Origin: Hysterangium stoloniferum
Lineage: Eukaryota > Basidiomycota > Agaricomycetes > Hysterangiales > Hysterangiaceae
DNA: 64,000 nt
Reading direction: 5' to 3'
Assembly: GCA_015178975.1 (NCBI GenBank)
Contig: WHVD01000046.1
Span: 248,001-312,000, forward strand
The translations under genes and the position numbers were made by a program. Below the pieces are notes generated by a model. That model did not search any database. It saw nothing but the letters and a program-made list of their open reading frames with translations, and was not told where the DNA came from. Below, in pieces: positions 43,918 to 56,600 of this stretch (positions within the stretch are counted from its first letter, which is position 1; the number at the start of each line of letters is the position of its first letter).

Positions 43918-44239
43918 GTATATCAGATCTCAATTCTGTGACTTGCTCATCATGGGTCCCAAATGCAAAGCTGCCAAAGGACCACCTCAACTTTAATCCC
44001 CATTGCATCTTTATACCACCCAACCTGAAACTCCAATTCAGCCAACAGCATCAGCTTCAGTTGAAGAAGTTACTGAGGTAGTGAAGGATCTCAATGCTCC
44101 CAACACTTCCTCCCTTTATGCCAAAGTCCCAAAGAGGCTCTAGACCTCGATAAGGTTCTTGTCGGCTATGCACATGTGTCAAAAGTCATGTCGGTTACAT
44201 GTATGTGTCAAGGAGTCATGTGATCTGGAAGGTAAGGTT

Positions 44240-44313
44240 CAAACGCGATGAGCCTATATATAAATTTGAAAAAATAGAAATTCTTCTTCTTTATTACCCC
44301 CATCTTCGATGAA
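44240..44313 (+). promoter_or_regulatory. probable promoter of the Gypsy B accessory gene
   Basis: TATATATAAATTTG (about 44254-44267) lies roughly 50 bp before the first ATG of the accessory gene and points in its direction, opposite to gag-pol. Confidence 0.4.
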
Positions 44314-45924
44314 ATGGGACCAAAACCAACACCTGCAAGCCAATGCCAACTGCTGGGCCCTCCACGGGCAACCTGTATCAGGCACCGCTCACTGCTGCCC
44401 AAATTTTGGTGCAGTGGGAGGAACAATGCTGACAGCGAGAGGAGGTGGAAAAAGAAGCCAGGGAGGTCGAGGAGGCCCTGGATAGGGAATACCAGGCAGC
44501 TCTGGCTGCAGAAAAGGCAGCAGAGGAGAAGCGGAAGAAGGATGAGGAGGAGGCTGTGTGGGTTGCCGCGGAGAAAGCCCAGGTGATTGTGGAGAGGGCT
44601 GCAGTAGTTGTGGGCAAGGTAAGTCCCAGCATTTCGACTTATCATTTGTTTTTTTTTTTTGACTTGGCATTTTCAGCGCAAGGCAGCAGAAGTCGAATCG
44701 GAGTCCGAGGGGGAGGCAGAAAGCCCCAACAAGGTAAGTCTCGGGTCTGTGGGGATACCGTGGAGCTAACCATATCAACAGAAAGCAAGGAAAGTGGCTC
44801 CAGTCTGCCTACCGACTCGGAACGACCTGTGGTGTTCCGGTTGTAATGAAAGGAACACTGAGTGCAATCGGAAGTCTGGCCAGGGCCCGGTGTGAGAGGT
44901 ATGGTGAAATACACTCAGGAAATATAGTTGGATGAGCTCTTACTATATTTCCTTTATTATTTCTATTTTCTCTCTTTTATTATATCTATAATTAGTTCGA
45001 CGACCTATGTATGCAGTACATCAACTCTTGTGGGTGCACACATGCCAGACTTATGTATTCTAGCGCCCGTAGTTTAGAACTCAGACACTTTTTACACCGC
45101 AACCACGACTTACCCAGACACCCATTAGTGTCCTGTAAGTTGTGATTGGTGTATCATCTCGACCGTCACAGACAGGCTTTAGCTATCTACTTTATCAGAG
45201 TTTCGAACTGTACCAGTCGAAACTCAATCCTTATTGCAACTCGCGTGGACCACATCCACGCTATTCTATTATTCGACTCTCTAGTACTCTACTTTACTCT
45301 CAAGCAGTCGTTCAGAATCGCACTTGACTGTCAATTCTACTTATTCGTTTAGCTCTCTACCTTATTCTAGATAGCTACTTCCTTCTACCATATTGAACTA
45401 AGTAGTCAATACGCGTTCATTCTGTATTAGACTTCGACAGTCAATACATCTTAGTGTCGTACCTAAATGGTCGATATTCTTCGTATATAGAATGGTTAGA
45501 ACTTCCACTACTCTTTACACCTGGGGTGCTATCAGTGCATGCACCTCAAGGCAAGGTGCTCACTCGTTCATGAGCAGGCCGTGGGATCTGGCGTGCAGGA
45601 CAATGGTGGGTCGGATGGGTATTCTGGTCTGGAGGAGGCCTTGGGATGGATCGCTGAGGGCATTGAAGCCCAAAACGAGTTGCTCTGGAAGAGCAACAAG
45701 GTCAGCGTAGTCATGGCGAACGATCTCCATGCATGGACCATTATAGATTCCTGGTGGAGTATGCCGGCTTTGTATATGAGAAGCTGGAGGCCAGGAGTTC
45801 CGAGGATGCCAGTACAGATGAGGATGAGGTGCCCACAGAGGTAGTGGAGCTACCCAAGGAGATGGCTGAGGTGGGAAAACAGGAGGTGGGGAAAAAAGAT
45901 AGCCCCATCAATGTAGATGAATAG
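44314..45924 (+). pseudogene. antisense accessory gene of Gypsy B
   Basis: It lies beyond the chromodomain and runs against gag-pol, the same position and direction as in Gypsy A. Parts seen in order are a coiled coil rich in Glu, Lys and Ala (AALAAEKAAEEKRKKDEEE, about 44490-44550), an acidic Ser/Glu-rich piece, a cysteine cluster (CSGCNERNTEC, about 44830-44870), a helical part (EEALGWIAEGIEAQNELLW) and an acidic tail (STDEDEVPTE) ending at 45924. Several GT...AG boundaries suggest splicing. A solo LTR (44891-45519) interrupts it. Function unknown. Confidence 0.6.
44891..45519 (+). repeat. solo LTR inside the accessory gene
   Basis: A 629-bp LTR, TGTGAGAGG...CTTTACA, with flanks CCCGG and CCTGG (four of five bases), related to the solo LTR at 34953-35427. 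Confidence 0.75.
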
Positions 45925-47152
45925 AATAATAAAACTTGATAATAATTTTGAAAATAAAAGTAAAGTGTGAAAAACATAGAAATCAAAGTCTGCGGGAGAT
46001 CCGCTTAAGGACTTGAAAGACATGTCAGAACCTGTAAAAGCAAAGAGAGACATAGGGTGACAGGGAATAATAAAAATGAGTCCAAATGTAACACGGGGTC
46101 CACGGAGTGTGGTCAGAGAGAAGATAGTGGTCCAGGTTTGAGTGGGTAAGCTGTATGAAAGTCAGTAACAATTTCCGTGGCATTACCGAGTTCCATGGCA
46201 AAAATCCATGAGGTTTCTTCATCGGTGCCCTCGTGACCCACCCACTTGACCAAGTAAAGCAGTTTACAAGTGCATCGATGCTTGTCAATTTTTGAATCTA
46301 AAATCTGTGAGATTTCAAACTCGGGTTCTCTGTCAATAATGACTGGAGGAGGCGGAGATTGCACGTGATCTGGGATAGTGTTAGCAGTACAAGGTTCTAG
46401 CATAGAAACATGAAATACCGGGGGTACCGTGCACATACTATCTGGAAGCCGTAGGGTCCAAGAGACTGAACCTACTTGTGCAATAATTTCAAACAGACCT
46501 AAATATTTTTCAGCAAGCTTTTTTGATGGACCGGTTGTCTGGAAGAATTGAGCTTTGACAAAAACACGATTGCCAATTTTGAAGTTTGGTGGCGGGATCC
46601 AGTGTTTGTCCACTGAATGTTGATATTGCTCTTGGGTGGACAGTATTGCAGTCCAGAGTTCCTCGTGGAGGTCCGTGGTGAACTCATGAGCGCGAGCAGA
46701 GGCGAGATTTCATTCTGGATGTACTGTAATATTTGGATTATATCCTTTATTTGCAAAGAATGGGGAAATGCCAGTAGTGGCTGAAGGTGCATTGTTGTAA
46801 GCAAACTCTGCAAGTGGTAACAAGGATTTCCAATTGTCCTGTTGGTAGTTGCAATATATGCGGAGGTATTGTTCCAATGTCTGGTTGACGCATTCGGTTT
46901 GTCTGTCACCTTCCGGATGATGTCCAGACGTGAAATGTAATGTCATGTCCAAGGATTTCCCGAGGGATCTAAAGAAGTGAGAGATGAACTCTGATCCTCG
47001 ATCGGAAGTCACGTGGGACAGAACTCTGTGCCTGGAAAATATGTGGATAATGAAAAGTTCTGCTAACTGCATGGATGTAATTGTGTCATAAGTAGGGATG
47101 AATATACCTTGTTTTGAGAATCTGTCAACAACAACTAGAATGGTGGATGTTA

Positions 47153-48725
47153 TGTATTTTTAGGTTTTTCCGATTTTTATCCAATCTCCCCTAAACAAAT
47201 TGATAAAAACACATTTAAATGTACTTATATTGCGACGAAATTATTGTACAATAGTCTCTTGAAATTAACCTGATTTTTACAATTTATTTCATATTTTTAT
47301 CATTTATTTTGGGAGAGTTATCGAATTTCTACTGTTTATTCTTTTTTATCTAAATATCTTCTGAAGTTGGCCATCTGGCGCTTATTGCACAATGCGCAGG
47401 AAAATTCATCACAAAGGTGACATTCGTCACAACAAGTGACTGGTATCACAACAAGTGACTGGTATCACAACAAGTGACCGGTGTCACAACAAGTGACTGT
47501 TGTCACAAACGCCACTCAGCTGTCACAAAACGGCTGAATAATAATAACGTCACACATATGGAAACATTGTGACACGCACGGGAATATTATGTAATCAGCA
47601 TGTGCACAAAAATCAGCAACTTCGCAACGTGCGAGAACATTACATCAGCATATATGCTACAATGGAAAGTAGTAGAAACTCCTGGAATATTCCAGCAGAT
47701 TCCAGGTAAAATAGCTAAAAATAGGTAAAACAAGTAGCTAGAACATTCTCCCATGTCTCAGATTTTATTGTATATAAGGAGCTCTGCTCCACCACTGAAA
47801 TATAACTCATTTTAACCCATTTATCAGCCACATCAGTGTGCCACTGCAGCAGCAGTTATATTCCACCCCTAGTTAGGCTGTTGGATAAATATATATAAAC
47901 ACTTAGTCACCTCTAGTTGAGCTGCTGACCTAAGCTATCTCAGGATCCATTGTCACCTCTAGTTGAGCTTCTAACATAATAATCCTACCCCCTTGTCACC
48001 TCTAGTTGAGCTTCTGACATAATAATCCTACCCCCTTGTCACCTCTAGTTGAGCTTCTGACAAACAATCTTGTTCCCCTTTTGCCACCTCTTAGTTGAGT
48101 AGCTGGCTATCCTTTATTACTAATCCACCTCTAGTTGAGTAGTTGGTTATCAATTAAAGTAATAAATATTTTAGGTTATATTGAGATTAGAAATACATAT
48201 ATTCTAATTTCTACCCGGTTTTTGGCATAAATAAATACTGAGAATATTCTTGCAGAATCCTTAAGACTACATTAAGATCCTAATAAGTTAGTATCACAGT
48301 AGACCCTGTAGGTTAGTGTAAATAAAGCATATATTAGCCAAATAAGTGTTTTATTCTATATCTAATCTTTTGACCTGTTTATAAATATTTTTACTGTTTG
48401 ATAAATAGTATAAAATATATATAAACTAGCTAGAATCGAAGTCGAATTTAGTTTCGGAATCAGTGAATTGTTATTCATATTTTAGTAGTGTTTTTACAGA
48501 AAAAGAACAAGCTTGCACAAGCAGCTCTCAAAACCTTCTTTGTGAAGTAGGGTGCATATATTCAAGTAAACTCTTGACTTCAGGGGTTCTAAGTCTATTT
48601 AGGCTGCCACTGATTAATATCAAATACTTAAATTATTTTACCTTGCAATGAATCGAGTATTTGCACATTTTGATAGAGCATTGGACTCCTTTTTCAGAAA
48701 ATAGTATTAAAATAAGGCTAATACA
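47153..48725. repeat. long solo LTR with internal tandem repeats
   Basis: A 1.57-kb non-coding insert, TGTATTTTT...TAATACA, splitting the integrase of Gypsy B. It has a TATA-like TATATAAGG near 47770 and no protein motifs. Two internal repeat groups are present: about four copies of 'cacaacaagtgactggtat' (47427-47510) and six or more copies around 'cctctagttgag' (about 47860-48140). The target duplication is unclear (TGTTA and TCACA). Confidence 0.65.
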
Positions 48726-51614
48726 TCACAGTGGAAAAGCCTTCGGAATCCAGTAGGTGTTAAATGAAATCCATAGAGATAGAATTCCACGGATGTTCTG
48801 GTACTGGGAGTTGTTTCAAAAGGCCGTATGGCTTGTGTCGCTGAGATTTCGAGCGGGGACAAGTAGTGCAAGATTTGCAATAGTGCTTAACGAATCCACA
48901 GAGTCTGGGCCAAGTATATTCTCTTCTTATTAATGATAGAGTTTTGTTGTACCCGAAATGTCCTGAGAGTGGATGATCATGTTTGTATTGAAGGATCCTG
49001 AGGCAGAGGCCATTGGAGTCTAGTACATAGATTCGATCGTCAAGTCTAATGAAACCATGTTGATCAAGAGACCACTGAGGTTGATCGGGGTCCACGGGAT
49101 TGTCAAGGTGAGCTTTAGTTATCAGGTCTAGTGGAATTGCCGATAGAATATCTTGATGTAACTTCTCGATATCCATAATGATAATTCCACGGACAATGGG
49201 ATTGACGAGGAAAGTTGCATGGACTGATGCAGTAAGTTGCTGATTCATGAAAATAGGTTTCAGGTTGTGTGGATTTACTGTGGCATAGTCATTGCTCCCC
49301 TCTTTAGGATAGACATCCCATCTTCTAGTTAAAGTGTTGGGTTTGCCGCCGAGATGGCCAGGTCGAAAGCGGATAATCATGTTGAAGGCAGATAGATATT
49401 CAGACCAGCGGGCCTGCCGGCGGGTCAAAAGTTTTGTGGTAGAAAAGTATTCCAGGTTTTTGTGATCTGTTACAACGTCAATAGGAGTTCCTGAGCCTTC
49501 CAAATAGTGTCTCCACGCTTTGAAAGCTGAAAAGATGCCAGGAGTTCCTTATCATGAATGTCGTAGTTGAGCTCTGCTCCAGTAAAAGTCCAGGACAGAA
49601 AAGCCACAGGGTGGACTTCTCCATCGGAGTCCTGGATAGACAGAATGGCTCCAAGCACATAGTCCAAGGAGTCTGTTTCGACAATGAGCGGGAAGTCCAG
49701 TTTCCAATGTGACAGAATAGGAGCTGAAGAAAAAGAATTTTTTAAAAGATTGAAAGCTTTTTGACACTTATCGTTAAAATTCCACGGAGTATCCTTATGC
49801 GTAAGATGGGTAAGGGGTACCGTGATGTTGGAATATCCACGGATAAACCGTCTGTAAAAATTGGCAAAGCCGAGGAAGGATTGTATATCTTTAACTTTTC
49901 GGGGTTCAGGCCAATCTTTGATGACTTGCACTTTAGTTTCATCCATGCGGAGTCCGTCGGGTCCCATGATGAAACCCAGGTATTCCACAGAGTCCGTGTC
50001 AAAAGTACATTTTTTACCATTCGCGAATAAACCATGTTGTCTGAGTCTCTGGAGAACTTCATGGACTTGTTTGTTGTGTTCCATGGGATTCTCGGAGTAG
50101 ATAAGAATGTCATCCAAGTAAACAATGATGCATACATCAAGCATGTCAGAGAAATGTCATTGATAAAACATTGAAAAACAGACGGAGCATTGGTGAGTCC
50201 GAAGGGCATCACCAACCACTCGAAGGCCCCATAGTGGGTTCTAAAAGTGGTTTTCCATTTGTCACCCACGGCAATCCAGACCAAGTGATAGGCATGTTTG
50301 AGATCTATTTTGGTGTAAATCTGGGCATTCCGCAGAGCATCGAGCAGATCAGATATGAGTGGGAGTGGATACTTATCCTTTTTGGTGACAGCATTGAGTC
50401 CTCTAAAATCAACACAAAGTCGAAGGGATCCATCCTTTTTTCTGACAAACAGAACAGGTGCTCCAAAAGGAGACTTTGAGGGTCTGATAAAACCTATGGA
50501 CAAATGTTCATCCAGGAAATCATGAATCACGGAAAGTTCCATGGACAAGAGCGGGTAAATATGTCCTAGGGGTGGCTGGGCACTGTCTTCGAGATCAATT
50601 TTTAAGTCGTATTATCTGTGAGGTGGAAGCCGGTCAGCTTTCCACTTGCTAAAAACATCCGCGAAGTCATGATATTTTTCTGGGATGCCTTCTAGGTCAG
50701 CAGCTTGCTCAGATTCAGATACCAGGGTTGAAAAATGTCTAGTTGCTTCATCAATTTTTAAGTTGATAGTGAACACCTGGGACCCATCCATTTTTGTAGC
50801 CCTAATAAAAGCTGCAGCATTAATCAGAGAAATAGACGGAGGTGCTGTGGGTTCTGGGGAAGCCATGGGTGCCGTAGGGATCACAGGAGTCCTCAAGACT
50901 GCAGGTGCCAGGAAGGCCATGGGTGCCGTGGAGGCTGAGACAGGCACAGTTTCCTCGGCTGGCATGGGAATCCAGAATGTTATACTGTTAGCTATCCAGT
51001 CAATCAACGGATTGTAGTGGGTATTCCAGTTGTGTCCTAGGACCACCGAGCAACTTGAGTCTAACTGGGTCACATAGAAAGTGACCAATTGAGATGTTTC
51101 ACACGGGAAACAGATGGGTAAATCACAAGCTTGGGTAACAACCGAATTACTTGTGTCATTGAAGAGGTGGAGACCAACAGGATTTATCGAATAAGTTGAC
51201 AAAGAATTTTTTTGCGTGAACGCAACCCCCAACCCGTGCAGAGTCCATGGGGTTGCTTACTCTTTTTTCAAGTCGGAAGCCAGTTTGTCCTTCAACGGGG
51301 TTTCTGTGGAGGCCTTGGCTGTTTGACCCTTTGAAGAGTTTGCTTTTGCCAGCAGACATTCTGGGACTCGATGACTGGGTTTCCCGCACAAGAGACAGAG
51401 GTTATTGTCAATACGATGTTGTCTTTCCTGTCGGGTCAATTTGCCATCAGGTCCGAGTTTGCCTGAGAGGTTGGGTTTTCTGGCTTGCTTGCTGGACTGT
51501 TGACCCTTGTTATTGTCCTTGTTGTTATTGTTGTTGTTGTTGTTGTTAGAAGACTTTTTATCGTTCTTCTTGTCGGATTGCATGGAGTTTTGGTTGCTGG
51601 TTGACGAGTTGTTG

Positions 51615-52190
51615 TTGTTTTTATTGACTGTGGACTTGTTTACTTCATCCCTGGAGGTCTCACGGGCAACTTCCATGTGATGTTCCCAATAGTGTGTGTC
51701 CACATTTTGAGCTTTGAGGTGCATACGGGACAGGGTTTTTGGCTTGCCATCTTCTCCTTTCGAGACTTCGTCTTTAAGGCAGGATGGCAGACCAGCGTAG
51801 AATTGGTGGCGGAGAGCAGGATCGCCCACTGACAACGAGCTGCAAGATTATTGAATTGGACAATATAGTCTGTGATGCACTGCGTGTCCTTCATACAAAG
51901 ATTTGTTTTTATTGACTGTGGACTTGTTTACTTCATCCCTGGAGGTCTCACGGGCAACTTCCATGTGATGTTCCCAATAGTGTGTGTCCACATTTTGAGC
52001 TTTGAGGTGCATATGGGACAGGGTTTTTGGCTTGCCATCTTCTCCTTTCGAGACTTCGTCTTTAAGGCAGGATGGCAGACCAGCGTAGAATTGGTGGCAG
52101 AGAGCAGGATCGCCCCACTGACAACGAGCTGCAAGATTATTGAATTGGACAATATAGTCCGTGATGCACTGCGTGTCCTTCATACAAAGA
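51615..52190 (-). repeat. 288-bp tandem duplication within gag of Gypsy B
   Basis: 51615-51902 and 51903-52190 are almost identical direct copies, so the duplication is recent relative to the element. Confidence 0.85.
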
Positions 52191-52861
52191 TTTGTGAGAC
52201 TATTCTCAGCTTCTCCTGTTGGATCATACGGGCCAAAGTTGGTTTCAAGCTCCTCAACAAAAGCATCCCAATCTTCGAGCCAAAGTGGCTCTTCCTCAGA
52301 AATTCCGCTAAAAGCCGGTTTGAACCATTTCAACGCGGATCCCAACAAGTATGAAAGTGCATAGTTGACTTTTCGGGAGTCTGTGGAGAATGCAGCGGAT
52401 CAATCACGGAAATTGAAGCGATATTGCATGAGGAAAGTAGAGAGCTTGTTTGGGTTGGAACCCGTGAAGGGTTCTGGAGCATTGACATTTGACTGTGGAG
52501 GTTCTTGTTCCTTTTTCTTTTGTTCTTCGAGCAGGTGCATCATAAATGTATCTATAGTACCTGCTAAAAACTCAGAAGTAGGATCCCCCAAGTGCAGTCA
52601 TTGACTAGGTGGAGGATTTTCAACACCTTTGCCCTTGTCGGGGGCCACAGATTCATCCTTGTGCTCAGATTCATCCTGGTTTTCCAGGACTTCTTTGATA
52701 CGGGCTTCTTCTGTGGATTCCAACTGGTTTGCAAGTGTCTGACTGGTATACAAACTTAACGGGGAATGAAGAGTCGACGGTCCAGGTAATGATGCCTGTG
52801 TGCATGTATTTCTTCTTGGTGGCATAATGAAAACAATCTGCGAGTCTTAGTCAGAAAATAC

Positions 52862-53686
52862 TGTTAGGATATGTACAGGGTGGGTCTCTGGAGAAACCCG
52901 CGGAATATCTGGTAGGACTTGGATTCAGCTTATAGGCTGCACCCTCACTAGATCGTGTTGTCCAATTTCAGATGGACAGAAGGGAATCCCGGGGAGTCCG
53001 GGCGGGGGTCGTGGGTCGAGGGGTCGTAGGTCAGAGGTCATGGGTCGTGAGTCGAGATTGGTGAGTGAGATAGATGCACTGGAGCCCGTGGGCTCTGACT
53101 AGTGCGAGCGGTGTGAATCAAGTAGGTTTTAGAGTGGTAGAGTGGAAAATGTATTAGATTATTACTGGGGGGAATCTAAGCCAATTTTCTGACTGTATTG
53201 TATGTACAACATCTGCTAGTTTAAATAGACCGTGGAGTAAATGACATACTGAATCCAGTACTGATGAAACGAAACGAGCAAAACATAAAACGGGAATAGT
53301 AAACACCAAATTGGTGTTAGGAACGGAATGGAATGGAGTGGAGTCCAAATAGTGACAAATCATAAACCATAACGGGAAACGGAGTGGGAGTGGAGTCCAA
53401 ATTGTGACAGGTCATTTGACTAAAACAGGAACGGGGCTCGGTTAGAGGGAAGACGGGTATTCTGAGTGGTGTCTGGTGACTGATGTGCGGGACGAGGTCA
53501 GATATAGACAGAGACGGAGTCCAGTGGGTTTTCCGGTGACTGAAACACAACATAACGAAGATGGACATAGAGGAGTCTGAAGTACAGAGTCCGGTGGGAA
53601 TTCCGGTGAACTGATAACAGGTGCATATAGGGTGCGGGTGCGTATAAGTTAGTGCCTAGAGTCCGGCAGGATTTCCAGTTGTAACA
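52862..53686 (-). repeat. 5' LTR of Gypsy B
   Basis: An 825-bp LTR in minus orientation, TGTTAGGAT...GTTGTAACA. The gag start codon lies 37 bp beyond it. The right junction with gag of A2 (accagcaagg) is precise. Confidence 0.88.
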
Positions 53687-56600
53687 ACCAGCAAGGATCC
53701 AAAGAAATTGAAGAATTTCCTTCTCCAATGCCATTTCAGTTTCCATGATCAACCTGCTACTTTTAAATCCGACAGTCGAAAAGTCAATTTCATGTTTTCT
53801 TATCTCAAGGATACTGCTCAGGATTGGTTCGAACCTGGACTATCTGGAATATCTGACAAGACACCTGTATGGCTCAATGACTGGGACACATTTGTGGAAG
53901 AACTGGAAACTAATTTCAGACCTCATGATCAATCCAGCAAAGTGGAAAATGAATTAATGACACTTAAGATGAAGGACAATCAATGAGTCTCCAATTATCT
54001 TGTCAAGTTCAATACCCTCACCACTCAATGTGGTTGGGATGATTCCCCCCTCAGGCACCACTTCTATATGGGACTTCCATCACACCTTAAAGACGAGATC
54101 TGCAAAGATGGGGAGCCAAAAACTCTCCAACTCATGCAGATTAAAGCTCAGACATCCAATGCCCATTATTGGAAATGAAAAGCCAAGGTCTCCTGAGAGA
54201 ATCTGATGGAACATTCTCAAAACAACAAGGCATTGACTAGCAAGTCTTCCGGCAATAACTCAGGCAATAACACCAGCAACTCTGGCACTAATACTGGCAA
54301 ATCAAATTCCAATCGGAAAAAAGACAAGAAATCCAACAAAGAAAAACAGTCAACTTCCAATAAACCCAACATTTCCCACTTCTTGGATATTGATGGTAAA
54401 CTCACCCTGAAGGAGAAACATCAATGCATGGATAACGATCTCTGCCTTTTCTGTGGGAAAGGTGGACACAAGGTTTCCAACTGTACTGTTAAGTCTAACT
54501 CTTCCAAGGCCCAGGTGGCAACTTCCACTATGACTACAATGTCCAAGGAAAAACCCACCACAGAGTTGAAAAAAGAGTAAGCAACCCTCCAGAATCTGCA
54601 CGGACAGAGGGTTGTGTTGACTCTCTCTGTGTTTCCAAGATTATCTGTCTCAACATGTCCGCTCTCTCTAATCCTGACTCACTATTTGTAAAACTCGTCT
54701 CTGACCTTCTTGGAAATTTAGTGTTCCAAGCTCTGATAGATTCTGGCTCCACACACTGTTTTGTAGATACCACCTTTGCCATGAAACATAATCTGAAACT
54801 CCATTCTGTTCCCACAATTTCTTTGCATCTGTTTGATGGCACTAGCAATATGGCAATTACTCAAGCCTGCGACATCTCTATCCGGTTCCCATGTGGAACA
54901 TCCCAGACAGTTACTTTTTTTGTAACACAGTTGGACTCTAGCTGTTTGGTAGTTCTTGGATACAACTGGCTCACCCGATATAATCCATTGATTGACTGGG
55001 TATTGGACAGTATTAATTTCTGGATTCCTGACACTTCCATTCCTCCTGCAGCATCTTTTCTGGCCAGAGCCTCTTCAGCCTCGACGGCACTTCTGGCTTC
55101 TGCCGAAACCTCTGAACCTCCGAAAATCTCTCTCATCAACACTTTGGCATGTGTTAGGGCAAGTAAACTGGATGGATCGCAGTGTTTTTCAATCAGCTTA
55201 AAAGTTGATGAAGCATCTGGACATTTTGCGACTCCAGAATTATCTGAGCTAAAAGCCGACCTGGAAGGAGTTCCCAAAAAATACCATGATTTCACGGATA
55301 TTTTCAGTAAGCAAAAAGCTGACGGGCTTGCACCACACAGGCCCTACGACTTAAAAATTGATATTGAGCCCGGTTCAAACCCTCCATTAGGACCTATTTA
55401 CCTGTTATCCCAATCAGAACTTTTGTCTATTTGGGAGTTCTTGGATGAACATCTGTCGATAGGTTTTATCCATCCCTCAAAGTCTCCATATGGAGCACTC
55501 ATCCTTTTTGTCAAGAAGAAGGATGGTTCCCTTCGACTCTGTGTCGATTTCAGAGGATTAAATTCCATCACATGGAAAGATAAGTACCCACTTCCACTCG
55601 TTACTGACTTACTCAATGCCCCATGGAAAGCTCAGATCTATACCAAAATAGACCTTAAACACACCTATCATTTGGTCAAAATTGCTGAGGGTGACAAATG
55701 GAAAACTGCTTTTCAGACTTGCTATGGATCCTTTGAATGGTTGGTTATGCCATTCAGCCTTACCAACGCCCCTTCCACTCTTCAATGTTTTGTCAACGAT
55801 ATATTTTCTGACATGCTTGATGTATGTGTTATAGTCTATGTATCTGGATGACATTTTGGTATTTTCCAAGGATCCTGCTCTTCATGACAAACAAGTCTGT
55901 GAAGTTTTCCGAAGACTCCAAAAAAATGGTCTTTTCGCCAATGGTAAAAAATGCTATTTTGACATGGATTCTATTGAATACTTAGGTTTCATTATTGGAC
56001 CCGAGGGTCTCCGTATGGATGAAACCAAGGTTCAAGTTGTCCGTGATTGGCCCAAACCACAGAAAGTCAAAGACCTTCAATCATTTTTAGGTTTCACAAA
56101 CTTCTACTGTTGTTTCATTTGGAACTACTCGGATATTACAATACCACTCACTCACCTTACCCGTAAATCTCAACCATGGGTTTTTGATAACAAATGCTGC
56201 TCTGCTTTCCAGACTTTAAAAAATGCTTTCACTTCTGCCCTGATTCTTTCTCATTGGAAACCTGATGTTCCGATTATTGTGGAAACTGATGCTTCCAATT
56301 ACACAATTGCTGCAATTCTTTCCATTCAAGATTCCGATGGTGAAATTCATCCGGTCGCATTCCTTTCTCAGACACTGAAAGTGTCTGCACTCAACTACGA
56401 CATTCATGATAAGGAACTTTTGGCAATCTTTGAAGGTTTCAAACATTGGCATCATTACCTCAAAGGTTCTGCAACTCCCATTGATGTCGTTACCGATCAC
56501 AAAAATCTCAAATATTTTTCTACCACTAAACTTTTGACCCACTGGCAAGCCTGCTGGTCCAAATTTCTCTCCACTTTCAACATAATTATCCATTTCTGAC

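Larger units (their letters stand above)
44111..53686 (-). mobile_element. Gypsy family B, nested in Gypsy A2
   Basis: A Ty3/Gypsy chromovirus, read right to left. 5' LTR 52862-53686, gag 51257-52825 (MPPRRNT start; CLLCGKPSHRVPEC knuckle), protease about 50990-51230 and RT 49742-50548 ([18 protein letters not shown]). Then RNase H and integrase (46500-49700, interrupted by a 1.57-kb LTR), chromodomain about 46150-46340 and an accessory gene on the opposite strand (44314-45924). No 3' LTR is seen at the left edge, where part of gag of A2 is also missing, so a deletion removed both. It has large open stretches and fewer breaks than A1 and A2 (a handful plus two insertions). Confidence 0.9.

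Noticed and set aside
44378-44914. Minus-strand frames opposite the Gypsy B accessory gene
   Set aside because: Proline/alanine-rich mirror of the coiled coil, with no start context and no homologous copy.
49761-50479. Plus-strand frames across 49.7-52.4 kb
   Set aside because: Shadows of Gypsy B RT and gag on the minus strand.
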